A DNA stretch of 64,000 nt from JBFGFX01 sp965232455 (GCA_965232455.1 OZ246981.1:3100001-3164000), one strand, 5' to 3'. Positions 41,763 through 50,815 are shown, numbered from the stretch's first letter. Translations and numbers: made by a program. The notes: a model not told the origin generated them from the letters alone.

Positions 41763-43802
41763 TCACTGTTTTTCGAGGACCGCCCGGGCGGCGTTCAACA
41801 CATTGTCAACCGAGAACCCGAAATGCTCGAACAATGCCGCCGCCGGCGCCGACAGCCCGAAGCGATCCAGCCCCAGCACCTGCCCCTGCGCCCCCACGTA
41901 TCGCCACCAACCGTCGGTCACTCCGGCCTCGACGGCCACCCTGGCGCGAACGTCCGGCGTCAGCACCGAATGCCGGTACTCGTCACTCTGCGCGTCGAAT
42001 ACGTCCGTGGACGGCATCGACACGACGCGAGCGGCAACGCCTTCCTTCGACAAGCGCTCGGCCGCCGCGACGGCCAGCGCAACTTCGGATCCGGTCGCAA
42101 TGAGAATAATCTCCGGCGTTCCGCTCGTGTCGACGAGCGTATAACCGCCTTTTGCGATATCACGAATTTGTTCTTCGCTGCGCGCCTGATGCGGTAAACC
42201 CTGGCGCGTCAACACGAGACTCGTCGGTCCGTCCTGCCGTTCGATCGCAGCACGCCAGGCAACCGCCGTCTCGACCGTGTCGCACGGGCGCCAAACGCTC
42301 ATATTGGGCATGATGCGCAGGCTTGCGACGTGTTCGACCGGCTGATGGGTCGGGCCGTCCTCGCCCAGACCAATCGAGTCGTGCGTGTATACGAAAACGT
42401 TCTGCAACTCCATCAACGCCGCCATCCGCAGCGCGTTACGCGCGTAATCGGAGAACGTGAGGAAGGTACCGGAGTATGGAATGACGCCGCCGTGCAAACC
42501 AAGACCGTTACAGACAGCAGACATACCGAACTCGCGGACGCCGAAGTATACGTAGTTGCCGCAGGCGTCGTCGCCGGTGACCGCCACGGAGCCCTCGTGT
42601 TTGGTCAGATTCGATCCCGTCAGATCCGCCGATCCGCCGACGAGTTCCGGCAGCGCCGGCGCAAACGCATTCAGCGCAACGAGAGACGCCTTGCGGGTCG
42701 CCATGTCCGCGGCCGCCGCATCGATGTCGGCAATCGCGCGGTCGGCGCCGGCAGCCCAGCCCTCGGGCAACGCCCTATGCATGCGCCGCTCGAATTCGGC
42801 CGCCAGTTCCGGATGCTCGGCGCGGTAACGGGTGTAGGTTTCCGACCAGGCGGCTTCTCGCGCCTGGCCGCGTTCGTGCGCGTCCCAGGCGCCGGTGATG
42901 GCCTCCGGAATCTCGAACGGCGGATGGTTCCAGCCGAGTTCCTTGCGCGTCGCCGCGACCTCGTCGGCGCCCAGCGGCGCGCCGTGCGTGCTGGCGGTGC
43001 CCTGCCGGTTCGGCGAGCCGAAACCGATTACGGTCTTGCAACAGATCAGGCTGGGCCGCTCCGTGTCGCTGAGCGCCCGGTCGATCGCGCCGGCAATGGC
43101 GGCGCTGTCGTGCCCGTCCACATCGGCGATCACCTGCCAGCCGTAGGACTCGAAGCGTTTCGCCGTATCGTCGGTAAACCACCCGCCGACCTCGCCGTCG
43201 ATGGAAATACCGTTGTCGTCGTACAGACAGATCAGCTTACCGAGTTTCAAGGTTCCGGCCAGCGAGCAGGCTTCGTGCGATATACCTTCCATCAGGCAGC
43301 CGTCGCCCGTAAACACCCAGGTCCGGTGATCCACGATCGGAAAGCCGGGACGATTGAACGTGGCGGCGAGCATCTTTTCGCAAAGCGCCATGCCCACCGC
43401 GTTGCTTATGCCCTGACCCAACGGCCCGGTGGTGGTCTCGATGCCGAGATCGGGCTCGCGCTCGGGATGGCCGGCCGTCCGATACCCGAACTGGCGGAAA
43501 TTCCTGATTTCGTCCAGGGTCAGCGGATAGCCGCTCAGATGCAGAAGGCTGTAAAGCAGCATCGAGCCGTGCCCGTTCGAGAGCACAAAACGATCCCGAT
43601 CGAACCATTCCGGGTTGCCCGGATTGTGCTTTAAAAAGTCGTTCCAGAGCACTTCGGCGATGTCCGCCATGCCCATCGGCATGCCGGGATGGCCCGAGTT
43701 GGCGGCCTGAACCGCATCCATACTCAGGGCACGGATTGCGTTGGCGAGTTCACGACGGCTTGGCGCGCCGTCCGTATTCGATCGGCTGGTCTCTTTTGAC
43801 AT
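41763..43802 (-). CDS. tkt: Transketolase
   Basis: The protein has 679 residues, the normal size. It uses thiamine diphosphate to move two-carbon ketol units between pentose-phosphate and glycolytic sugars. The N-terminal domain has ANAIRALSMDAVQAANSGHPGMPMGMADIAEVLW and the ThDP site GDGCLMEGISHEACSLAGTLKLGKLICLYDDN. The pyrimidine domain has the catalytic glutamate in YVYFGVREFGMSAVCNG, followed by YTHDSIGLGEDGPTHQPVEH. The first 15 residues (KETSRSNTDGAPSRR) are polar and variable. It is the first gene of tkt-gap-pgk, reading away from metK. Confidence 0.95.
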   Translation of the reverse strand: MSKETSRSNTDGAPSRRELANAIRALSMDAVQAANSGHPGMPMGMADIAEVLWNDFLKHNPGNPEWFDRDRFVLSNGHGSMLLYSLLHLSGYPLTLDEIRNFRQFGYRTAGHPEREPDLGIETTTGPLGQGISNAVGMALCEKMLAATFNRPGFPIVDHRTWVFTGDGCLMEGISHEACSLAGTLKLGKLICLYDDNGISIDGEVGGWFTDDTAKRFESYGWQVIADVDGHDSAAIAGAIDRALSDTERPSLICCKTVIGFGSPNRQGTASTHGAPLGADEVAATRKELGWNHPPFEIPEAITGAWDAHERGQAREAAWSETYTRYRAEHPELAAEFERRMHRALPEGWAAGADRAIADIDAAAADMATRKASLVALNAFAPALPELVGGSADLTGSNLTKHEGSVAVTGDDACGNYVYFGVREFGMSAVCNGLGLHGGVIPYSGTFLTFSDYARNALRMAALMELQNVFVYTHDSIGLGEDGPTHQPVEHVASLRIMPNMSVWRPCDTVETAVAWRAAIERQDGPTSLVLTRQGLPHQARSEEQIRDIAKGGYTLVDTSGTPEIILIATGSEVALAVAAAERLSKEGVAARVVSMPSTDVFDAQSDEYRHSVLTPDVRARVAVEAGVTDGWWRYVGAQGQVLGLDRFGLSAPAAALFEHFGFSVDNVLNAARAVLEKQ

Positions 43803-44064
43803 CGGATTAATATGGACCTTTGCGGTCGTTCTTGTCGTGTGTGTGAGGTCTGTTTACGCGGAAATCGTGCGCGAATTCGGGCACTCTCACGCTGGCGCAT
43901 TGTCCCTGTTTACCTGCGGTGCCGCAAGCCGGAATCCCGCCGCGGCCCGCTGGTCCAAACGACCCAATGTCGCCGAGGTTACACCTCGTTACATCCTGGC
44001 ATGGTGAAGCACGCAGGCCTTGGGGTACAATTTCCGATTAATCGCAAACCGGCCAGCCAATTTT
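43803..44064. promoter_or_regulatory. Divergent promoter region of tkt and metK
   Basis: TACAAT at 44026-44031 is a good -10 for metK, 33 bp before its ATG, but the matching -35 is weak. A 6-bp hairpin (CGAGGT-TAC-ACCTCG) lies at 43974-43988. The region does not match any SAM or SAH riboswitch that I recognise. No convincing ORF is present. Confidence 0.45.
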
Positions 44065-45225
44065 ATGTCCCATTCCTTCCTGTTCACCTCGGAATCCGTC
44101 TCCGAGGGCCACCCCGACAAAGTTTCCGACCAGATTTCCGACGCCGTGCTCGACGCGATACTCGAGCAGGACACGTCCGCCCGGGTCGCCTGCGAGACGC
44201 TCGTCAAGACCGGCATGGCGCTGGTCGCCGGCGAAGTGACCACCAGCGCATGGGTAGACATCGAAAAGATCGTCAGGGACACCGTTATCGAAATCGGCTA
44301 TACGGACTCTGAGATAGGGTTCGACGGCGCTTCCTGCGCGGTGCTGAACGCGCTGGGCAAACAGTCACCCGACATCGCACAGGGCGTCGACCGCGCCGCA
44401 CCGGAAGCCCAGGGCGCCGGGGATCAGGGCATGATGTTCGGCTACGCGTCCAACGAGACCGACGTTCTGATGCCCGCGCCGATCACCTACTCGCACCATC
44501 TGGTTCGCAAACAGGCCGAGGTCCGCAAGACGGGGCGCCTGCCGTGGCTGCGGCCCGACGCCAAGAGCCAGGTGACGTTTGTTTATGACGACTACAAGCC
44601 GGTTGCGATCGACGCGGTGGTGCTCTCGACGCAGCATCGGCCGGACGTGTCCATGGCGGATCTCGAAGAAGGCGTCATGGAAGAAATCATCAAACCGGTT
44701 CTGCCCGCCGAGTGGCTGAGCAAACAAACCCAGTTTCACATCAACCCGACGGGCCGTTTCGAGATTGGCGGGCCGATGGGAGACTGCGGACTCACCGGCC
44801 GAAAGATCATCGTTGACACCTACGGCGGCGCGGCGCGCCACGGCGGCGGCGCGTTTTCCGGCAAGGATCCGTCCAAGGTCGATCGTTCGGCCGCCTATGC
44901 ATGCCGCTACGTGGCCAAAAACATCGTCGCGGCGGGTCTGGCGGACCGCTGCGAAATTCAGGTGTCGTATGCGATCGGCGTCGCGGAACCGACGTCCATC
45001 AGCGCGTATACTTTCGGCACGGGCAAGCTGGACGAGGAGCGGCTGACGGATCTGGTTCGACAGCACTTCGATCTTCGACCCTACGGCATCCTCAAGATGC
45101 TCGATCTGATCAGGCCGATTTACAAACAGACCGCCGCGTATGGGCATTTCGGGCGCGAAGACATCGACCTGAGTTGGGAACGCACCGACAAAGCCGACGC
45201 GCTACGCGGTGCCGCAGCCGCCTGA
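44065..45225 (+). CDS. metK: S-adenosylmethionine synthetase
   Basis: The protein has 386 residues from ATG 44065. It makes SAM from methionine and ATP, releasing phosphate and PPi. Signature motifs are LFTSESVSEGHPDKVSDQISDAVLDAIL, GAGDQGMMFGYA, GGAARHGGGAFSGKDPSKVDRSAAYA and YAIGVAEPTS. The flexible active-site loop is present. An in-frame TTG at 44020 is an unlikely start. It is followed 116 bp later by ahcY on the same strand, which completes the activated-methyl cycle. SAM from this enzyme supplies the methyltransferases in the window. Confidence 0.96.
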   Translation: MSHSFLFTSESVSEGHPDKVSDQISDAVLDAILEQDTSARVACETLVKTGMALVAGEVTTSAWVDIEKIVRDTVIEIGYTDSEIGFDGASCAVLNALGKQSPDIAQGVDRAAPEAQGAGDQGMMFGYASNETDVLMPAPITYSHHLVRKQAEVRKTGRLPWLRPDAKSQVTFVYDDYKPVAIDAVVLSTQHRPDVSMADLEEGVMEEIIKPVLPAEWLSKQTQFHINPTGRFEIGGPMGDCGLTGRKIIVDTYGGAARHGGGAFSGKDPSKVDRSAAYACRYVAKNIVAAGLADRCEIQVSYAIGVAEPTSISAYTFGTGKLDEERLTDLVRQHFDLRPYGILKMLDLIRPIYKQTAAYGHFGREDIDLSWERTDKADALRGAAAA

Positions 45226-45341
45226 CCGGTCTTCGGGCGCACAAGTTTTTCGACGTGCGGCCGATGTATCACTAGAGCCTGCCAACACATTCCGGTTTTA
45301 ACGGATCCTTTCGGATTCTCACGCATTTTAAGGAGCAAACC

Positions 45342-46655
45342 ATGAGCGGCGAAGCCGTTGCCTTACAAGACCAGGACTACAAGGTCGCCGACATTTCTCT
45401 GGCCGAGTGGGGTCGCAAGGAAATCGCGATTGCGGAAACGGAAATGCCGGGGCTCATCTCGGTGCGCAAGGAGTATGCGGGTCAGCAGCCGCTTAAAGGC
45501 GCGCGCATTACCGGTTGCCTGCACATGACCATTCAGACCGCCGTTCTCATCGAGACGCTGGTGGCCCTCGGCGCCGAGGTGCGCTGGTCGTCGTGCAACA
45601 TTTTCTCGACGCAGGATCACGCCGCCGCGGCCATTGCGGCATCCGGCGTCCCGGTTTTCGCCTGGAAGGGCGAAACCGAAGACGAATACTGGTGGTGCGT
45701 CGAGCAGACGATCAACGGTCCCGACGGCTGGCACCCCAATATGATCCTGGACGACGGCGGCGATTTGACGCAGCTGATGCACGACAAGTACCCGGAGCTG
45801 CTCAAAGACGTCCGCGGCCTGTCCGAGGAGACGACCACCGGCGTCAAGCGTCTTTACGAGATGATGCAGGAAGGCAGCCTTCGGTGCCCGGCGTTCAACG
45901 TCAACGACTCGGTCACGAAGTCGAAATTCGACAACCTGTACGGCTGCCGCGAGTCGTTGGTTGACGGCATCAAACGCGCGACCGACGTCATGGTCGCCGG
46001 CAAGGTAGCCGTAGTCTGCGGCTACGGTGACGTGGGCAAGGGGTCGGCACAGTCGTTGCGAGCGCTGGGCGCGATTGTCTGGGTCACTGAAATCGATCCG
46101 ATTTGCGCGTTGCAGGCGGCGATGGAAGGCTACCGCGTCGTCGATTTCAACGACGTCTGCGACCAGGTCGATATCGTCGTCAGCGCAACCGGCAACATGC
46201 AGATCGTGACCGGTGAACAGATGGAACGGATGAAAGACCAGACGATTGTTTGCAACATCGGTCATTTCGACAACGAGATTGACGTCGCCTACCTCAAGCA
46301 ATACGAGTGGGAAAACATCAAACCGCAGGTCGATCACGTCATCTTCCCCGACGGCAAGCGGATCATCCTGTTGGCCGAGGGCCGCTTGATCAACCTGGGC
46401 TGCGGAACCGGCCATCCGAGCTTCGTGATGTCGGCGTCGTTCACCAACCAGGTTCTCGCGCAAATCGAACTGTGGAACAACGGCGACCAGTACGAGAACG
46501 AGGTGTACGTTCTGCCGAAACACCTTGACGAAAAAGTCGCCCGGCTGCACCTCGAGAAAGTCGGCGCCAAGCTGACGGTACTCACCGACGAGCAGGCGGA
46601 TTACATCGGCGTCTCCAAGGAAGGGCCATTCAAGCCCGAGCAGTACCGCTACTGA
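45342..46655 (+). CDS. ahcY: Adenosylhomocysteinase (S-adenosylhomocysteine hydrolase)
   Basis: The protein has 437 residues from an ATG preceded by AAGGAG. It cleaves S-adenosylhomocysteine to adenosine and homocysteine with tightly bound NAD, removing the product inhibitor of methyltransferases. Motifs are GCLHMTIQTAVLIETL, WWCVEQTINGPDGWHPNMILDDGGDLT, the NAD-binding GYGDVGKGSAQSLRALGA and the C-terminal KPEQYRY. The 116-bp leader has a small hairpin around GGATCCTTTCGGATTC but no SAH-riboswitch consensus that I can find. Downstream lie two long inverted repeats before cpdA. Confidence 0.96.
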   Translation: MSGEAVALQDQDYKVADISLAEWGRKEIAIAETEMPGLISVRKEYAGQQPLKGARITGCLHMTIQTAVLIETLVALGAEVRWSSCNIFSTQDHAAAAIAASGVPVFAWKGETEDEYWWCVEQTINGPDGWHPNMILDDGGDLTQLMHDKYPELLKDVRGLSEETTTGVKRLYEMMQEGSLRCPAFNVNDSVTKSKFDNLYGCRESLVDGIKRATDVMVAGKVAVVCGYGDVGKGSAQSLRALGAIVWVTEIDPICALQAAMEGYRVVDFNDVCDQVDIVVSATGNMQIVTGEQMERMKDQTIVCNIGHFDNEIDVAYLKQYEWENIKPQVDHVIFPDGKRIILLAEGRLINLGCGTGHPSFVMSASFTNQVLAQIELWNNGDQYENEVYVLPKHLDEKVARLHLEKVGAKLTVLTDEQADYIGVSKEGPFKPEQYRY

Positions 46656-46707
46656 CGAGTCGAGGCCGGCCTGGACGAACGCTCCCGGCCGGCCTGAACG
46701 CCGGACC

Positions 46708-46781
46708 GGTCGCCCGTCGGGACGGGCTCCTGCAGGTGCGTCGTCGGCCCTGGGCGTAGGAGCTCGTCCCGACCGGCGACC
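46708..46781. repeat. Long imperfect hairpin after ahcY (TAGGAGC-CGTC repeat family)
   Basis: Arms of 25 nt (46708-46732 and 46757-46781) pair at 22 positions around a 24-nt loop. The motif TAGGAGCTCGTCCCGAC in the right arm resembles the 58861-58890 element. It lies 52 bp after the ahcY stop with no T-run, so it looks like a REP-type repeat as much as a terminator. Confidence 0.7.
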
Positions 46782-46841
46782 TGATTCAACGGCCCGCGAC
46801 GACGGGATCGACTCATTGGCCTGCCGGTAACGAAGCCGCTA

Positions 46842-46871
46842 TTATCTGACCCTGGGCCCAGGGTCAGATAA
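46842..46871. repeat. Perfect 30-bp palindrome upstream of cpdA
   Basis: Two exact 15-nt arms, TTATCTGACCCTGGG and its complement, meet at a GGG|CCC centre. Its TAA end is the last in-frame stop before the cpdA frame, and it lies only 43 bp before the GTG used for cpdA. It could be an operator, a terminator for ahcY or a mobile palindrome. Confidence 0.75.
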
Positions 46872-46913
46872 GCGAGTCGAATCGCCATCTCTAAATCGCC
46901 GGTACCGGTTCGG

Positions 46914-47666
46914 GTGTTACATATCACGGACCCGCATTTGTTCGCAGATCGAAGCGAAAGTCTGCGCGGCACGGTCACCTATTCGTCCTTACACCGCGTG
47001 CTCGACCACATCGGGGATTCGCGGTGGCCGGCCGACCTGGTTGCCCTGACGGGCGACCTGATCCAGGACGACAGCGAGGCCGCGTACGGCCACATCGTCA
47101 CTTCGATGGAAACGCTGGGCCTGCCGGTTCTGACCGTGCCCGGCAACCACGACGTCCGCGAACTCATGCAGGCGGCGCTACGCGAACCGACGTTTCACTA
47201 CTGCGGTTCGCTGTTGCGGGACCGCTGGCTGATTATCGGCATCGACAGCGGCGTGACGGCGTCCGCCGGCGGCCGCGTAACCGAGGACGAACTCCTCCGG
47301 CTGCGCACTGAAATCGAAGCGACAACCGCGTGGCACGTCCTCGTCTGCCTGCATCATCCGCCGCTGCCGGTCGGCAGTCGATGGCTCGATACGGTTGGCC
47401 TCGAGAACGGCCGGGAATTTCTGGACGCGATTGGCGAATCGGGCAAAGTCCGCGCCGCGATTTTCGGTCACGTGCACCAGCGGTTCGAGGCCACGTTCGA
47501 CGCGCCCGCGGCAGCCATCGAGATCATAGGAACACCATCGACCTGCCGACAATTCAAGATTGGCAGCGACGAGTTTGCGTTGGACGATCGACCACCCGCT
47601 TATCGACGCATGGAACTGCATCCCGACGGCACCGTAGAATGGGAGCTGATATGGCTGGCCGATTGA
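46914..47666 (+). CDS. cpdA: CpdA/Icc-type metallophosphoesterase (3',5'-cyclic-AMP phosphodiesterase)
   Basis: The protein has 250 residues from GTG 46914. The calcineurin-like motifs are D6 and H8 (TDPHLF), D48 (TGDLIQDD), N78/H79 (GNHD), H171-type LHHPP and the late GHVH. CpdA-type enzymes hydrolyse cAMP, though many relatives have other phosphodiester substrates. Coding-like sequence extends upstream (ISKSPVPVRV before LHITD) to a TAA at 46869, as expected for CpdA, but it has no ATG/GTG/TTG. So GTG 46914 starts at the very edge of the first strand, and the real start may be an ATC/ATT codon or have been displaced. Confidence 0.82.
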   Translation: MLHITDPHLFADRSESLRGTVTYSSLHRVLDHIGDSRWPADLVALTGDLIQDDSEAAYGHIVTSMETLGLPVLTVPGNHDVRELMQAALREPTFHYCGSLLRDRWLIIGIDSGVTASAGGRVTEDELLRLRTEIEATTAWHVLVCLHHPPLPVGSRWLDTVGLENGREFLDAIGESGKVRAAIFGHVHQRFEATFDAPAAAIEIIGTPSTCRQFKIGSDEFALDDRPPAYRRMELHPDGTVEWELIWLAD

Positions 47667-47697
47667 CCCCGGCTCCGAACCCGAAGGGACCCGACTA

Positions 47698-48573
47698 ATG
47701 CGAAGACTGATCCTCGCCTTGCTGATGCTCGCATCCGCCGGCGCCGTCGCGGAGAATCATCCGCTGCCGATGTGGCAATTGAACGGCGCCAGCAATCGAA
47801 TTTACCTCCTCGGTTCCGTACACCTGCTGCGCGAGCAGGACTATCCGATCCCGTCGACGATATACACGGCGTACCAGGACGCCGACACCTTGATCATGGA
47901 GCTGGACATGGACGATCTGGACCCGGCCATGACGCAGGCACTCGTCAGCGAGCTCGGCCTCATCGAGGATGGACGGACGCTCATGGACGTCATGGGCGAC
48001 GACCTCTACGCACGAGCCGAGGAAATCGCCGCCGAAATCAACATACCGCTGCCCATGTTTGCCCAATCGGAACCTTGGCTCGCGGCGATCACGGTAGAAC
48101 AGCTCATGCTCACCCGTGTCGGCTTCAACCCGAATCTCGGGATCGAAACGCACCTGATGGGCAAAGCGGCGACCGACGGCAAGGAGATACTGGGGCTGGA
48201 GGAATTCGCGCAACAGCTCGGCTACCTGGATACACTCTCGATCGACGCGCAGCGTTCGCTGCTGATGCAGACGCTCAGCGAGGCCAAAGACATCGAACCG
48301 ATGATGGACGGTTTGATCGACGCCTGGCGTCAAGGTGATATCGGTTTCCTCGAGTCGGAGATGCTCGCGGAGATGCAGAGTTATCCCGAACTCTACGAGG
48401 CGTTGGTCGTCACGCGCAACCGCGACTGGACGAACCAGATCGAGGCGCTGCTGGACGACGATCAGAACTACCTGATTGTCGTTGGCGCCCTGCACCTGGT
48501 GGGCGAGGACAGCGTACCGTCGATGCTGCGACGCAACGGTAGAGAAGTTGCTCAAATGAGGCAGGCGGACTGA
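47698..48573 (+). CDS. TraB/GumN-family protein with signal peptide
   Basis: The predicted protein has 291 residues. A signal peptide (RLILALLMLASAGAVA-E) is followed by the TraB/GumN fold. The two GX2H-type motifs are GSVHLL (about residue 40) and the C-terminal GALHLVGEDSVPSML. Between them come TLIMELDMDD and GIETHLMGKA. These motifs resemble the metal-binding elements of EreA/ChaN-like and Tiki proteases. Bacterial members are mostly uncharacterised, and peptidase activity is only proposed. It begins 31 bp after cpdA and may be co-transcribed. Confidence 0.85.
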   Translation: MRRLILALLMLASAGAVAENHPLPMWQLNGASNRIYLLGSVHLLREQDYPIPSTIYTAYQDADTLIMELDMDDLDPAMTQALVSELGLIEDGRTLMDVMGDDLYARAEEIAAEINIPLPMFAQSEPWLAAITVEQLMLTRVGFNPNLGIETHLMGKAATDGKEILGLEEFAQQLGYLDTLSIDAQRSLLMQTLSEAKDIEPMMDGLIDAWRQGDIGFLESEMLAEMQSYPELYEALVVTRNRDWTNQIEALLDDDQNYLIVVGALHLVGEDSVPSMLRRNGREVAQMRQAD

Positions 48574-48598
48574 ACATGTGCGCTTCGAGGACCAGGCT

Positions 48599-48763
48599 TC
48601 AGATTTCCACCATCTCGAAATCTTCCTTGCCGGCGCCGCAGTCCGGACAGCGCCATGACAGAGGCACGTCGTCCCAGCGCGTGCCCGGCGCAATACCCGC
48701 TTCCGGGTCGCCCTCCTCCTCGCTGTAGATGTACCCGCAAATGAGACACATATAGGCTTTCAT
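48599..48763 (-). CDS. rubA: Rubredoxin (54 aa)
   Basis: This short reverse-strand gene encodes 54 residues. The iron site has two CxxC knuckles: C6/C9 (MCLICG) and C39/C42 (WRCPDCG). The aromatic and acidic core (GYIYSEEEGDPEAGIAPGTRWDDVP) and the end KEDFEMVEI are typical. Rubredoxin is a one-electron carrier with Fe(Cys)4, feeding alkane hydroxylases, rubredoxin-oxygen reductases or peroxide defence. It is transcribed divergently from hemL across a 141-bp gap, an arrangement frequent in gammaproteobacteria. The redox partner is not adjacent. Confidence 0.93.
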   Translation of the reverse strand: MKAYMCLICGYIYSEEEGDPEAGIAPGTRWDDVPLSWRCPDCGAGKEDFEMVEI

Positions 48764-48904
48764 GCGCGCACCTTGTGACGAACGCCAGCGGCTGTCAATT
48801 CTTTTGTCTTTTGGCTGGCCCAGCCTTCCCGAGCCGCAAGCCCTTCGGTAGCATGCACGTCTGCTCGGGGTCCGTTAACAGGCCCCTACCCCAGGAGGTT
48901 CGAC

Positions 48905-50179
48905 GTGAGTCTTTTCTCGGAAGCCAGACGGTTCATCGCCGGCGGAGTCAATTCACCGGTACGCGCTTTTGCGGGCGTCGGCGGGGAGCCCGTCTTCATT
49001 CGAGGCGCCCAGGGCGCCTGGCTGGAAACGGAGGACGGCAAACGGCTGATCGACTACGTCGGCTCCTGGGGGCCGATGATCCTCGGCCACGGACACCCGG
49101 CCGTCGTGGAAGCGGTCTGCGCAGCCGCGCGCGCCGGGATGAGTTTTGGCGCGCCGACCGTGATCGAAACCAAACTCGCCGAGAAAGTCTGTGAGTTCAT
49201 GCCGTCGATCGATCGCCTGCGCATGGTCAGCTCCGGCACCGAGGCGACGATGAGCGCCATCCGCCTCGCGCGCGGCCACACGGGCCGCGACAAAATCCTG
49301 AAGTTCGAGGGCTGTTATCACGGTCATTCAGACTCGCTGTTGGTCAAAGCCGGGTCCGGCGCGCTAACGCTCGGCGTGCCCAGCTCGCCCGGCGTGCCGG
49401 CAGGTCTCTCGGACCACACGATTACATTGGAATTCAACAATGTGGACGCCGTTGACGCCGCATTCGCGGAACTCGGCGAGCAGATCGCGTGCGTGATCGT
49501 CGAGCCGGTCGCGGGAAACATGAACCTGGTGCCACCCGGGCCCGGGTTTCTCGAAACGCTGCGCGAGCGCTGCAGCGACAGTGGAGCCGTGCTGATCTTC
49601 GATGAAGTCATGACCGGCTTTCGCGTCGCCAAAGGCGGTGCTCAGGAGATTTTTTCGGTGCGGCCCGACCTGACGACGCTGGGCAAGATTCTCGGCGGCG
49701 GCCTGCCCGCCGCGGCCTTCGGCGGCAGCGCCGAGATCATGGCGTCGATCGCACCGGATGGACCGGTGTATCAGGCCGGCACCCTGTCCGGCAATCCGCT
49801 TGCGATGGCAGCCGGACTGGCGACGCTGAACGAACTCGAAACCCCCGGGTTTTACCCGTCGCTCTCGGCCGCGACCGAACGCCTGCTCACGGGACTGAAG
49901 ACCAGCGCCGAAAAGCACGGCGTGGCTGTGCAGACCGAAACTCTCGGCGGCATGTTCGGTTTCGTCTTTGCACCGGACGGACCGATCCGCTCGTTCAAAC
50001 AGGTCACCGGCGCGGATCTTGATCTTTTCCGGGCGTTCTTCCACGGCATGCTCGAAAACGGCGTCTACCTGGCCCCGTCGGCGTATGAAGCAGGGTTCGT
50101 CTCGGCGGCGCACGGAGACGGCGAAATCGACAAAACACTGGAAGCGGCGGAAACGGTCTTCGCGAGCCTGGGACGCTAG
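48905..50179 (+). CDS. hemL: Glutamate-1-semialdehyde 2,1-aminomutase
   Basis: The protein has 424 residues from a GTG preceded by AGGAGG (SLFSEARRFIAGGVNSPVRAF). It is a PLP enzyme that turns glutamate-1-semialdehyde into 5-aminolevulinate, the first dedicated heme precursor of the C5 pathway. The cofactor lysine is K261 (TTLGKILGGGLPAAAFGG); FDEVMTGFR and the YHGHSDS loop are also present. Heme from this pathway is needed for the cytochrome b and c1 encoded in the window. The TAG stop is the first base triplet of the left arm of a strong hairpin at 50177-50230. Confidence 0.95.
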   Translation: MSLFSEARRFIAGGVNSPVRAFAGVGGEPVFIRGAQGAWLETEDGKRLIDYVGSWGPMILGHGHPAVVEAVCAAARAGMSFGAPTVIETKLAEKVCEFMPSIDRLRMVSSGTEATMSAIRLARGHTGRDKILKFEGCYHGHSDSLLVKAGSGALTLGVPSSPGVPAGLSDHTITLEFNNVDAVDAAFAELGEQIACVIVEPVAGNMNLVPPGPGFLETLRERCSDSGAVLIFDEVMTGFRVAKGGAQEIFSVRPDLTTLGKILGGGLPAAAFGGSAEIMASIAPDGPVYQAGTLSGNPLAMAAGLATLNELETPGFYPSLSAATERLLTGLKTSAEKHGVAVQTETLGGMFGFVFAPDGPIRSFKQVTGADLDLFRAFFHGMLENGVYLAPSAYEAGFVSAAHGDGEIDKTLEAAETVFASLGR

Positions 50180-50230
50180 AACCTATCTCATCACTGTTCG
50201 TGGCCTCGAACAATGATGAGATAGGTTCTA
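50177..50230. terminator. Bidirectional hairpin sharing the stop codons of hemL and the LON-domain gene
   Basis: Arms of 24 nt pair at 23 positions around a 6-nt loop (TGGCCT). Each arm begins with the TAG of the gene that enters it: hemL at 50177-50179 and the LON-domain gene at 50228-50230 on the other strand. The layout parallels the 62-bp palindrome between degS and murA. There is no long T-run after either arm. Confidence 0.8.
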
Positions 50231-50815
50231 TTCCTGAGACTCGCTGCTGCGCACGTCGCGGAGCACGTTCTTGACCATGTTCAGGCGCTCAATGGGATCT
50301 TCTATCTCCAGGCACGACTGTTTTTCTTCGGGACGGATCGGCAGGATTTCCGCGAAACGGTAGCTCACCCAGCCGGCGTCGGTGTAATTCTTGTCGAGCG
50401 GTTCGTACAGCCTGCCCAGATTGCCCAACACGCCGGCGAGGATCTGCGCCATCGACTGATACTCCGCGGGTAAGTCCGCGGTGCGCTCCTCGTCCATCAG
50501 TTCGACGTCGCCGACATTCAGGCCGTCGTCCTGGCAATCCAACGACAGCAGGCGAAATCGGTTCTCACCGACCGCCGTAATCCCGAGCAGGCCGTCGCTG
50601 CCCTGATACCAATCGGTAATTCGCGCCAAGGTCCCAACGTCGTAGGTGGTCACCGGTCCGGTTTCGTAACCCTCGCGTATCAAGACGACGCCAAACGGCG
50701 TCTCCGTTTTCAGGCAACTGCTGATCATGTCGAGATAACGCGGCTCGAATATCCTCAGGGGCAACGGCCCGCCGGGATAGAGGACCGTGCGCAACGGAAA
50801 AAGCGGGACTTTCAA
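50228..50815 (-). CDS. LON peptidase N-terminal (substrate-binding) domain protein
   Basis: The protein has 195 residues and is wholly the LON N-terminal PUA-like domain: KVPLFPLRTVLYPGGPLPLRIFEPRYLDMI, GVVLIREGYETG, VGTLARITDWY, GLLGITAVGENRFRLL. It lacks the AAA+ ATPase and serine/lysine protease of Lon. Stand-alone LON-N proteins are widespread; their role in substrate recognition is inferred, not known. It is transcribed towards hemL. The 87-bp tandem repeats lie just upstream, so its promoter would lie within or beside them. Confidence 0.85.
   Translation of the reverse strand: MKVPLFPLRTVLYPGGPLPLRIFEPRYLDMISSCLKTETPFGVVLIREGYETGPVTTYDVGTLARITDWYQGSDGLLGITAVGENRFRLLSLDCQDDGLNVGDVELMDEERTADLPAEYQSMAQILAGVLGNLGRLYEPLDKNYTDAGWVSYRFAEILPIRPEEKQSCLEIEDPIERLNMVKNVLRDVRSSESQE

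Noticed and set aside
45226..45341. SAH riboswitch upstream of ahcY
   Set aside because: The conserved GAGGAGCG-type core is not found in the 116-bp leader.
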